From assembly GCA_016783285.1 (NCBI GenBank), contig JADHWW010000163.1, positions 1 through 11,972 on the forward strand: 11,972 nucleotides of DNA. The letters run 5' to 3'. Every line of letters begins with the position of its first letter. Positions within the stretch are counted from its first letter, which is position 1. The translations under genes and the position numbers were made by a program. A model generated the notes under the pieces. It had not been told where the DNA came from. It did no database searches and saw only the letters and a list, made by a program, of their open reading frames with translations. Of this stretch, positions 5,770 to 11,972 are shown piece after piece. Source of the DNA: Anaerolineae bacterium. Its GTDB lineage: Bacteria > Chloroflexota > Anaerolineae > B4-G1.

Positions 5770-8553
5770 ATGACTCACCAACCCGAACTCCTTCCCGACC
5801 AACCCTCCCCCGACCAGGCCGCCCGCGACGCCGAGCGGGCCGAGTACCTGGAGCGGCTGCGCGAGAGACTGAAGGACCCCGACTTCCGCGCCATCGAGGG
5901 CTTCCCCATCGGCGAGGACGAGGACATCCTGGCCCTCTCCGACCCGCCCTACTACACCGCCTGTCCCAACCCCTTCCTACCCGAGATCCTGGAGCGCTGG
6001 CAGGCCGAGCGCGCTCAATTGCGCGCCGAACTGGGCCTGCCCGATGACAGCGATGACAACGGGAACAGCGGCGAGCCGGTGTATCACAGAGAACCCTTCG
6101 CTGCTGACGTGAGCGAGGGCAAGAGCGATGGCATCTACAGGGCTCACTCCTACCACACCAAGGTACCTCACAAGGCGGTGATGCGTTACATTTTGCACTA
6201 CACCGATCCTGGTGACGTAGTTTTCGACGGCTTTTGCGGTACTGGTATGACAGGCGTGGCGGCCCAACTGTGCAGCGACAAGAAAACTGTGGAGAGCCTG
6301 GGCTACCGAGTGAAAGACGACAGCATGATCCTGGACGAGCAGGGCCAGGCCATCTCTCGTCTGGGTATGCGCAAGGCCGTGCTGGTGGACCTCTCCCCTG
6401 CCGCCACCTTCATCGCCTACAACTATAACACCCCCGTGGACGTGGTTGCCTTCGAGCGCGAGGCTAAACGCATCCTGCACGAGGTGGAGGATGAATGCGG
6501 CTGGATGTACGAGACCTGGCATCCTCGCTGCGATCATCCACAACGGGTGAAGGGTCGTATCAGCTACACCGTTTGGAGCGACGTCTTCGTCTGTCCCCAA
6601 TGTGGTGAGGAGATGGTCTTCTGGGACGTGGCGGTGGATAAGGAGGCAGGCAATATCCGCAGGGAATGGCCTTGTCCTGGCTGTGGCGCTCTGCTGGCCA
6701 AAAGCCCCAGCAAGCAATCCGGCGCGCTGAGGGTGGACCGTGCCTGGGAGACGATCTACGACCGCGCCCTGGGGCAAGTGGTGCGCCGGGTCAAGCAGGT
6801 GCCGGTGCTCATCAACTATAGCGTTGGGCGGAAGCGGCACGAGAAGGTACCCGACGCCGAAGATCTGGCCCTTATCCAGAGGGTGGAAGAAAGTGATATT
6901 CCTTACTGGTTCCCGACCAATCCTATGATGTTCAAAGGCGAGAAGTGGGGAGACACGTGGCGAGCCGGCATTCATGCGGGAATTACCCATATCCACCACT
7001 TCTACACATGGCGCAATCTGTGGGTTTTGGCAGCGACATTTACAAAACTCGAAGAGGCACCCAATGAGTTGCGCAGGTGGCTGCTTTTCACATTTGAACA
7101 AGCAATCATGGGAATGTCCCGTTGGGCTCGTTACGTACCTACACACTATTCTCAGGTCAATCAAGGACTGAGTGGAACTCTCTACATTGCCTCAAAAGTG
7201 GTTGAAACATCCCTGGGTTACATAATCGGTGGCAAGATTCGGCGTTTGATTGGCGTACTCCGACAAATCCAAACCTTTGCACCGAGCACCACCACGGTTC
7301 TTGCGCAGTCCGCAACCGCCATTCCAGATGCGATGATGGGAAAAGTGGACTACGTCTTCGTTGATCCCCCCTTCGGTGGCAATCTGATGTACTCCGAACT
7401 CAATTTCTTCTGGGAGGCCTGGCTGCACATCTTCACCAACAACAAGCCAGAAGCGGTTGTCAACAAGGTGCAAAGCAAAGGACTGCCCGAGTACCAGCGA
7501 TTGATGGAAGAGTGCTTCCAGGAGTTCTACCGTGTCCTTGCACCGGGCCGCTGGATGACAGTGGAATTTCATAATTCCCAGAACCGCGTCTGGAACGCCA
7601 TCCAGGAGGCCATCCTGCGTGCTGGCTTCATGGTCGCTGATGTACGTACCCTGGATAAAAAGCAGGGAACCTTCAAGCAGATCACCAGCACTGCTGCCGT
7701 CAAACAAGATCTCATCATCTCTGCCTACAAACCCCGCACTGGCTTTGAGCGCCGCTTCCTGGAGCAGGCTGGCAGCACGGATGGGGCCTGGGACTTTGTC
7801 CGGCAACACCTGGAGCAATTGCCCATCGTCGTCGAACAGGACGGCACGCTAGAAGTCGTCGCTGAACGCCAAGCCTATCTTCTCTACGACCGCATGGTCG
7901 CCTTCCACATCCAGCGCGGCTTCAGCGTCTCACTGGGCGCCGCCGAGTTCTACGCCGGGCTCAAGCAGCGCTTCCCCGAGCGGGACGGGATGTATTTTCT
8001 GTCTCACCAGGTCACCGAGTACGACCGGCGGCGGATGCAGGTCAGCCAGGTGGAACAACTCGCCCTCTTCGTCACCGACGAGAAATCGGTCATCCAGTGG
8101 CTGCGCCGCGAACTGGACCCATCCACCGGCTCCGGCCCCCAGACCTACCAGGACCTCCAGCCCAAGTTCCTGCGCGAACTACACCAGGCCCGCCACGAGG
8201 CTCTGCCGGAACTGAGCGATGTGCTAACCCAGAACTTTCTCAAGGACGAGTTGGACCGCTGGTACGTGCCCGACCCGGCCCGCCAGGAGGACCTGGAGAA
8301 ACTGCGCGAGCGGTCACTGCTGCGCGAGTTCCAGGAGTACGCCCAGGGCAAGGGACGTCTGAAGGTGTTTCGCACCGAGGCGGTGCGGGCCGGTTTCAAG
8401 CACGCCTGGCGCGAGCGGGATTACCGGCTCATCGTCAAGGTCGCCGAACGGCTGCCGGCGTCGGTGCTGCAGGAGGACGCGGGCCTGCTGATGTACTACG
8501 ACAACGCGCTGATGCGGGCGGAGTCGGAGCCGGAGCAGGGGAGGTTGCTGTAA
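5770..8553 (+). CDS. pglXI: PglXI, adenine-specific DNA methyltransferase with zinc ribbon (BREX type 3)
   Basis: The product is 927 residues. The SAM-binding motif I is FDGFCGTGMTG (D153-G159 core). A motif II/III-like segment is VLVDLSPAATFIAYNYN (D207, P210). The catalytic motif IV is VDPPFGGNLMY (DPPF 532-535). Between them lies a zinc ribbon with CPQC (275-278) and CPGC (302-305), matching the COG1743-type adenine methylases used as PglXI in BREX type 3. A further DPPYY occurs at 58-62. Residues about 650-927 form a long helical C-terminal region of unknown job, possibly target recognition. It is expected to methylate host DNA at the BREX site so that self is spared. AGAGGTG (5754-5760) precedes the ATG. 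The middle of the gene is poorer in GC than both ends, and its last 186 bases have a diverged second copy at 10215-10400. Confidence 0.85.
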   Translation: MTHQPELLPDQPSPDQAARDAERAEYLERLRERLKDPDFRAIEGFPIGEDEDILALSDPPYYTACPNPFLPEILERWQAERAQLRAELGLPDDSDDNGNSGEPVYHREPFAADVSEGKSDGIYRAHSYHTKVPHKAVMRYILHYTDPGDVVFDGFCGTGMTGVAAQLCSDKKTVESLGYRVKDDSMILDEQGQAISRLGMRKAVLVDLSPAATFIAYNYNTPVDVVAFEREAKRILHEVEDECGWMYETWHPRCDHPQRVKGRISYTVWSDVFVCPQCGEEMVFWDVAVDKEAGNIRREWPCPGCGALLAKSPSKQSGALRVDRAWETIYDRALGQVVRRVKQVPVLINYSVGRKRHEKVPDAEDLALIQRVEESDIPYWFPTNPMMFKGEKWGDTWRAGIHAGITHIHHFYTWRNLWVLAATFTKLEEAPNELRRWLLFTFEQAIMGMSRWARYVPTHYSQVNQGLSGTLYIASKVVETSLGYIIGGKIRRLIGVLRQIQTFAPSTTTVLAQSATAIPDAMMGKVDYVFVDPPFGGNLMYSELNFFWEAWLHIFTNNKPEAVVNKVQSKGLPEYQRLMEECFQEFYRVLAPGRWMTVEFHNSQNRVWNAIQEAILRAGFMVADVRTLDKKQGTFKQITSTAAVKQDLIISAYKPRTGFERRFLEQAGSTDGAWDFVRQHLEQLPIVVEQDGTLEVVAERQAYLLYDRMVAFHIQRGFSVSLGAAEFYAGLKQRFPERDGMYFLSHQVTEYDRRRMQVSQVEQLALFVTDEKSVIQWLRRELDPSTGSGPQTYQDLQPKFLRELHQARHEALPELSDVLTQNFLKDELDRWYVPDPARQEDLEKLRERSLLREFQEYAQGKGRLKVFRTEAVRAGFKHAWRERDYRLIVKVAERLPASVLQEDAGLLMYYDNALMRAESEPEQGRLL
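8119..8140 (+). repeat. Possible decayed copy of the dispersed repeat inside pglXI
   Basis: The peptide DPSTGSGP (residues 783-790) matches the typical plus-frame translation of the dispersed repeat (PSTGSG). At base level the match to the usual core is only about 14 of 22, with nearly all mismatches in third codon positions. It could be an old insertion that has adapted its codons, or a chance low-complexity linker. Confidence 0.25.
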
Positions 8554-8621
8554 GGAGTCGTTGGAGGGGTTAGTGGAAGAGAGTGTGTGGCAAAAGAAGT
8601 TGAGAGTAGGAGGCAGACGAG

Positions 8622-10043
8622 GTGCTCACAGAGCAGCAGATGCTTGACGACATGCGTCGTGACGAACAGCAGCGTGTCGAATTCAAAGAGGGATTCATCA
8701 AGACCGGCGAGTTGGCCGAGCAGATCATGGCCTTCGCCAACGCCGAAGGCGGCACCATCTACCTGGGTATCGCCGACCGGCCAACACCTCACCTCAGCGG
8801 CAAGATCCAACAGGTGACCAAGTCAGACTATGACAATATCCACCGGGCAGCGCGGGATCTACTGATACCACCCGTGGTGGGAGTGACCGCTCATCAGATT
8901 GAGGTTCAAGGCAAGATAGTCCTGCCCATAATTGTGCCTTGCACGGGTAACTTGCACCAACATCGCAACGGCCGCATCCTCATCCGGCGCGGTTCCGAAA
9001 ACGTGGCGTTGCTGGGCGAGGCCCTGCGCCAGACCCTGATGGAGCGGGAATATCCCAGTTTCGATGATCGGCCGGTGTGGGACGCAACCCTCGACGGCCT
9101 GGATCCGGGCCGGGTGGACTGGTATCTCCAGCGGGCAGCCCATGAGCGTGGCATCCCGGTGGATCTATCGCTACCAATGGAGCAGAACCTGGTCTACTTG
9201 GGGTCTGTCGTCCGTGGCGAGGAGCGGTTGGTGCCACGAGTGGCAGGCTTGCTGCTATTCGGGCGCAATCCACAACGGTTTGTGCCTCAGAGCGTGGTGC
9301 GGCTGGCCCGCTTCCAAGGCACGTCTCCCCTCAACTTCATTGACCGGCTGGACTGCACAGGTACGTTGCCGGAGATGATTGATGGAGCGGAGCGGTTCGT
9401 CCAGCGTAATACGCGAGTGGCGGCCAAGATCACGGGCTTTGAGCGGCGAGAGGTGACCGAGTACCCCTACCCGGCGATACGGGAGGCCATCGCCAACGCC
9501 GTGGCCCACCGGGACTACTGGCGGCGTGACGTGGAGGTGCGGGTCTCGATCTTTGCCGACCGCATTGAGGTACAGAGTCCGGGCCGGCTGCCGGCGCCGC
9601 TGACATTGGACACGCTAGGCGAGGAGTACGCCCTGCGCAATCGCCTCATTGCCGAGTTGCTGTTCAACATCCGCTACATCGAACGCTGGAACACCGGCAT
9701 CCTGCGCATGCGGCGCTGGATGCGGGAGCACGGTCTGCTAGAGCCAGTCTTTGAAGAGCTCGGCCAGACTTTCCGGGTGACCTTCCACGGCCCTGGTGAC
9801 CGTATCCTCGACCTGATTCCCGAGGAAGGGGTGACTGACCTGCGGACATTGGGGCTGAATGAGCGGCAGGTTGAGGCTCTGCGGTTGATGGTGAATGAAG
9901 GGCAGGAGATGACCAACAGAAAGTATCGTGAGATGTTTAGTGTTGGAAATCAAACGGCGGTCAGAGAACTCAAAGGACTCGTGGCGAAGGGACAGGCGAG
10001 ACGGGTTGGTCAGGGGCGAGCAACCCGGTATGAGGCCATCTGA
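8622..10043 (+). CDS. AlbA_2 (Schlafen-type) / GHKL ATPase / winged-helix protein
   Basis: The product is 473 residues. The N-terminal domain (about 10-130) has the AlbA_2 pattern: VEFKEG at 19-24, IMAFANAEGGTIYLGIAD, and later GRILIRRGSENVAL. The middle carries a GHKL-type ATP site: REAIANAVAHRDYW with N292 and H296, then SIFADRIEVQSPGRLP as the G-box region. The C-terminus (about 395-473) looks like a winged helix: NERQVEALRLMV, TNRKYREMFSVGNQTAVRELKGLVAKG. This architecture (COG2865-like) is annotated as putative transcriptional regulator or ATP-binding protein, and such genes are frequent in defence islands. The GTG start at 8622 is preferred because AGGAGG (8608-8613) lies eight bases upstream; an ATG at 8641 is the alternative. 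It sits 68 bases after pglXI, where type 3 BREX normally has the brxHII helicase. Its target is unknown. Confidence 0.8.
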   Translation: MLTEQQMLDDMRRDEQQRVEFKEGFIKTGELAEQIMAFANAEGGTIYLGIADRPTPHLSGKIQQVTKSDYDNIHRAARDLLIPPVVGVTAHQIEVQGKIVLPIIVPCTGNLHQHRNGRILIRRGSENVALLGEALRQTLMEREYPSFDDRPVWDATLDGLDPGRVDWYLQRAAHERGIPVDLSLPMEQNLVYLGSVVRGEERLVPRVAGLLLFGRNPQRFVPQSVVRLARFQGTSPLNFIDRLDCTGTLPEMIDGAERFVQRNTRVAAKITGFERREVTEYPYPAIREAIANAVAHRDYWRRDVEVRVSIFADRIEVQSPGRLPAPLTLDTLGEEYALRNRLIAELLFNIRYIERWNTGILRMRRWMREHGLLEPVFEELGQTFRVTFHGPGDRILDLIPEEGVTDLRTLGLNERQVEALRLMVNEGQEMTNRKYREMFSVGNQTAVRELKGLVAKGQARRVGQGRATRYEAI

Positions 10044-10086
10044 TCACACGATTGAGAGTGAAATCACACGATTGGTCACATGATTA
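10043..10086 (+). repeat. Short direct repeats just after the AlbA_2 gene
   Basis: ATCACACGATTG occurs at 10043-10054 and again at 10063-10074, a 20-base offset. A third, looser copy GTCACATGATTA (9 of 12) lies at 10075-10086. The first copy begins at the last base of the AlbA_2-gene stop codon. They may be protein-binding iterons, slippage products or remnants of extended coding sequence. Confidence 0.5.
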
Positions 10087-10214
10087 CTGGCTGGCAGAGG
10101 CAACCTCTCAGTGCGCTCAGCTCTCGTGGAAACCCAGAATAGCTTTGTGTCAAGATGGCCCATAGAGGTGTAGGCCTTGATGGGAGGTTGTCGTGATCAA
10201 GTCCGTCTACGCGG

Positions 10215-10400
10215 GTGTTCCGCACCGAGGCGGTGCGGGCCGGCTTCAAGCACGCCTGGCACGAGCGGAGCTACCAGCTGATTGTCAAGGTGGCGGAGCG
10301 GCTGCCGGCGTCAGTGTTGCAGGAGTACGCCAGGCTGCTGATGTACTACGACGACGCACTGATGCGGGCAGAGTCGGAGCCGATGCAAGGACGGTTGGTG
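10215..10400 (+). pseudogene. Diverged remnant of a pglXI 3' end
   Basis: These 186 bases align without gaps to 8365-8550, the last 62 sense codons of pglXI. I count about 27 differences by hand (roughly 85% identity). Most changed codons are synonymous, and 54 of 62 residues are shared, so the copy diverged while it was still coding for protein. It begins VFRTEAVRAGFKHAWHERSY. The pglXI stop codon is not conserved: the frame continues to 10502, and the rest of the methyltransferase is absent upstream. It is best read as the tail of a second, related pglXI gene left by recombination. Expression as a small GTG-start protein is possible, but I see no ribosome binding site. Confidence 0.75.
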
Positions 10401-10409
10401 TGGAATCTG

Positions 10410-10454
10410 ATGAGGCGCAAACCTTGCCTGATGAGGCGTAAAATGAGGCGAAAA
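10410..10454 (+). repeat. Triple ATGAGGCG-N-AAA repeat
   Basis: ATGAGGCGCAAA (10410-10421), ATGAGGCGTAAA (10431-10442) and ATGAGGCGAAAA (10443-10454) are three near-identical 12-mers. In the frame that continues from the pglXI remnant each reads MRRK. They lie right after the end of homology to pglXI and may reflect slippage after the gene lost constraint. Confidence 0.55.
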
Positions 10455-10498
10455 ACGACGGGGGATCTAAGTGATTCAGTCAACATGGGGCAGGCCGG

Positions 10499-10526
10499 TT
10501 GACAAATGGTGTTTTGTGCATAAAAT
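10499..10526 (+). promoter_or_regulatory. Strong sigma70-type promoter of the abiE pair
   Basis: A perfect -35 box TTGACA (10499-10504) is followed after 16 bases by TAAAAT (10521-10526), five of six to the -10 consensus. Transcription would start near 10533 and run through the dispersed repeat into abiEi at 10623. Confidence 0.75.
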
Positions 10527-10559
10527 AGGACGTAAATCAACCGTTTCTACGCACATAAC
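10511..10559. promoter_or_regulatory. Inverted repeat, candidate AbiEi operator
   Basis: GTTTTGTGC (10511-10519) and GCACATAAC (10551-10559) are inverted with 8 of 9 matches. Their centres are 40 bases apart, about four helical turns. The left arm lies between the -35 and -10 boxes and the right arm is in the early transcript. AbiEi antitoxins are known to repress their own operons by binding inverted repeats upstream, so the position fits; the assignment is inference. Confidence 0.4.
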
Positions 10560-10570
10560 ATTGCGGGTAG

Positions 10571-10610
10571 CCCTTCGACTGTGCTTACTTCGGCTACGCT
10601 CAGGACAGGC
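10571..10610 (+). repeat. Dispersed Chloroflexota-type repeat in the abiEi 5' untranslated region
   Basis: This 40-base copy starts CCCTTCGAC and ends GCTCAGGACAGGC, with an 18-base expansion in the middle that contains a second CTTCGGCTACGCTCA-like unit. It is the longest of the repeat copies in this window. It sits between the abiE promoter and the AGGA ribosome binding site at 10611-10614, so it forms most of the leader. Confidence 0.65.
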
Positions 10611-10622
10611 AGGATAAACCCT

Positions 10623-11441
10623 ATGGCCAGTAAGACCCTCGGCTCGACCAGCGCCCGGCTGCTCACGGTGCTGGCCGAAGATAACCGCACTATCTTTTCC
10701 GTCGCCGACGCCCAGCAGGTTCTGGGCAGCAGTTACGACGCGACCCTGAAGACCCTGCGCCGGCTCACCCGCGCCGGCTGGCTGGTCCGCCTGACGGCCG
10801 GCCGTTACGCCATCGTGCCGCTGTCGTCGGGCGAGGAGGCGACTCCCCAGGTCAACCGCTACGTCGTCGTCCGGGAGCTGTTGGGCGAAACCCCTTACTA
10901 CATCTCGCACGAAAGCGCGATGGACGTGCACAACATGCTCACCCGCCCGGTCACGACCGTCATAGTCACCACGCCCCGACGATTGGCAGGCCGTGAGATT
11001 CTGGGTGTGCCCTATCGCTTTGTCTACGCGCCTCCATCGGCGCTGTGGGGCTGCCAACCGGTCTGGGTGACACCTTACGAGCAGGTGACCGTCAGTGATT
11101 TGGAGAAGACTATCCTCGATGGCCTGGCCCGCCCCGACCTGTGCGCTGGGGTCGGTCAGGTCGCCACTGGTCTGTGGATACGCCAGGAGGATTTCGACTG
11201 GGACAGGCTGGCTGGCTATGCCCAGAAGCTGGGCCGTCGTTCTGTGGCTCAACGATTGGGCTACCTGCTGGAGCTTTATGGCCTGGACACACCGGTGCTG
11301 ATCGAAACGCTGCAAGAGATGATCGGCGACAATTACACTCGGCTTGATCTTTTGTTGCCCGACGAAGGGCCAACCCTGGCCCGCTGGCGCCTGCGGCTCA
11401 ACCTGGAGCCGGGGGCGTTGCAGGCCATTGTCAGGACGTAG
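10623..11441 (+). CDS. abiEi: AbiEi-type antitoxin (type IV toxin-antitoxin)
   Basis: The product is 272 residues. Residues about 10-66 form a winged helix ending in the characteristic GWLVRLTAGRYAIVP. The larger C-terminal domain then begins with NRYVVVRELLGETPYYISHESAMDVHNML, typical of AbiEi. Such antitoxins counter AbiEii without binding it and repress their own promoter through the N-terminal domain. I chose the ATG at 10623 because AGGA (10611-10614) lies eight bases upstream and the protein then starts just before the winged helix. An in-frame GTG at 10581 would lie inside the dispersed repeat. The toxin gene follows after two bases. Confidence 0.8.
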   Translation: MASKTLGSTSARLLTVLAEDNRTIFSVADAQQVLGSSYDATLKTLRRLTRAGWLVRLTAGRYAIVPLSSGEEATPQVNRYVVVRELLGETPYYISHESAMDVHNMLTRPVTTVIVTTPRRLAGREILGVPYRFVYAPPSALWGCQPVWVTPYEQVTVSDLEKTILDGLARPDLCAGVGQVATGLWIRQEDFDWDRLAGYAQKLGRRSVAQRLGYLLELYGLDTPVLIETLQEMIGDNYTRLDLLLPDEGPTLARWRLRLNLEPGALQAIVRT

Positions 11442-11443
11442 CG

Positions 11444-11908
11444 ATGATACCACCAGGCGAGATCGCCCGCCTAGCCCACCGGCTGGGCCTGGGCGACAAG
11501 ACCATCGAAAAGGATTACGTGTTGACGTGGGTGTTGCTGGCCATCGCCAACTCGCCGCTGCGTGACCGGCTGGCGTTCAAGGGTGGTACTGCCATCAAAA
11601 AGGTCTACGAACCCGATTATCGTTTCTCCGAAGACCTCGACTTTACACTGCTCGACGACGTCTCGAACGACGACCTGATCGCCGAAATTGAAAACCTGTT
11701 TCCCTGGCTGCGGCGCGAGGTCAACGTCACGCTGGCCGTGCGCAGGGTGGAAACGCACCAGACCGGCAACCCCGCGCTCTACCTGAATTACATCGGCCCT
11801 TTGCGCGGCGACTTGAGCAGCCGCTTTTTCAAGGATACTGTTGGCGAACTCAGCGGTCGAGTTCGTTTTGCCACGGGTTTGACGACAACCATAATTGCCT
11901 ATGAATAG
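11444..11908 (+). CDS. abiEii: AbiEii-type nucleotidyltransferase toxin, C-terminally truncated
   Basis: The product is 154 residues. The N-terminal part is a clear match to the AbiEii/DUF1814 family: EKDYVLTW at 22-29, then FKGGTAIKKVY (G47, G48) and RFSEDLDF with the metal-binding D64 and D66. These toxins use a nucleotidyltransferase fold and are usually around 260-300 residues. Here the reading frame stops at TAG 11906-11908, shortly after NYIGPLRGDLSSRFFK, so the later family motifs are missing. Neither other frame continues openly through this point, although the +1 frame reads VEFVLPRV at 11856-11879 before a stop, which hints at a frameshift in a once longer gene. AGGA at 11433-11436 inside abiEi precedes the ATG, so translation is coupled. 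The toxin is probably inactive. Confidence 0.75.
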   Translation: MIPPGEIARLAHRLGLGDKTIEKDYVLTWVLLAIANSPLRDRLAFKGGTAIKKVYEPDYRFSEDLDFTLLDDVSNDDLIAEIENLFPWLRREVNVTLAVRRVETHQTGNPALYLNYIGPLRGDLSSRFFKDTVGELSGRVRFATGLTTTIIAYE

Positions 11909-11932
11909 CTATCCCGCACGTTTGGGCGACAC

Positions 11933-11970
11933 GCCTGCCATGCGTTCTGGTCACCTGGCTGCTGGCAGGC
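11933..11970. repeat. 8-base inverted repeat at the right edge
   Basis: GCCTGCCA (11933-11940) is a perfect inverted match of TGGCAGGC (11963-11970) around 22 bases. It lies just after the early stop of abiEii. It could be a terminator stem (any T-tract would be outside the window) or a terminal repeat of an element that truncated abiEii. The window ends two bases later, so this cannot be decided. Confidence 0.3.
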
Positions 11971-11972
11971 CA

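Larger units (their letters stand above)
10044..10622. other. Scarred intergenic region between the BREX-side genes and AbiE
   Basis: This 579-base stretch has no intact gene that I can support. It holds the direct repeats at 10043-10086, an otherwise featureless part (about 10090-10190), the pglXI tail remnant from 10215, an MRRK-coding triple repeat, then the promoter, inverted repeat and dispersed repeat in front of abiEi. No convincing Rho-independent terminator was seen after the AlbA_2 gene. Confidence 0.6.

Noticed and set aside
10096..10108. AGAGG-CAA-CCTCT hairpin after the AlbA_2 gene as a terminator
   Set aside because: The stem is only five pairs, the loop three bases, and no T-tract follows.
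10476..11453. 325-residue minus-strand frame opposite abiEi
   Set aside because: It is antisense to a clear AbiEi gene and even translates the dispersed repeat (CPERSR); no family features are seen.
11901..11972. Frame opening at ATG 11901 overlapping the abiEii stop and running to the window edge
   Set aside because: Only 24 codons are visible, there is no ribosome binding site, and it spans the inverted repeat; it cannot be supported as a gene.
1..11972. CRISPR arrays, tRNA or rRNA genes, transposases
   Set aside because: I looked for regularly spaced repeats, cloverleaf-type sequences and transposase motifs and saw none.

Overview
The window looks like an anti-phage defence island from a GC-rich bacterium, most likely a member of Chloroflexota (Anaerolineae-like). 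This placement is inference. It rests on copies of a short dispersed repeat whose translations (LSxSKG, PSTGSG, CPERSR) are typical of that phylum's genomes, and on codon use of about 65-68% GC in hand-counted 60-base blocks of the main genes.

Layout. (1) Bases 1-253, minus strand: the N-terminal part of an XRE/Cro-type repressor running off the left edge. It has a near-consensus sigma70 promoter (320-348) embedded in two matching inverted repeats (298-311, 336-349). (2) Bases 350-810: a gene-poor spacer. Its right half holds a weak promoter, a possible 24-codon leader peptide with four consecutive Leu codons, and a terminator-type hairpin just before brxF. A strong alternative stem (701-715 with 757-771) is mutually exclusive with that terminator. 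(3) Bases 811-8553, plus strand: the front half of a type 3 BREX operon, namely brxF (P-loop ATPase), brxC (1237-residue P-loop protein) and pglXI (927-residue adenine methyltransferase with an internal zinc ribbon). Between brxC and pglXI sits an A/T-richer gene for a probable HEPN-domain protein. (4) Bases 8622-10043: an AlbA_2 (Schlafen-type) / GHKL-ATPase / winged-helix protein. (5) Bases 10044-10622: a scarred spacer with short direct repeats, a diverged second copy of the 3' end of pglXI, a strong promoter with an inverted repeat, and one copy of the dispersed repeat. (6) Bases 10623-11908: an AbiE-type pair, with an intact AbiEi antitoxin and an AbiEii toxin that stops early.

How the parts may work together. 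In BREX type 3 the usual order is brxF-brxC-pglXI-brxHII-pglZ-brxA. Here the helicase, phosphatase-like PglZ and BrxA do not follow pglXI inside the window, and their place is taken by the AlbA_2/ATPase gene and the AbiE pair. Either these are accessory modules inserted into the middle of a longer BREX locus, or the locus is a remnant. The duplicated pglXI tail marks the site where the rearrangement happened. The most novel points are the attenuator-like leader in front of brxF, the HEPN gene inside the operon, and the duplicated methyltransferase tail.
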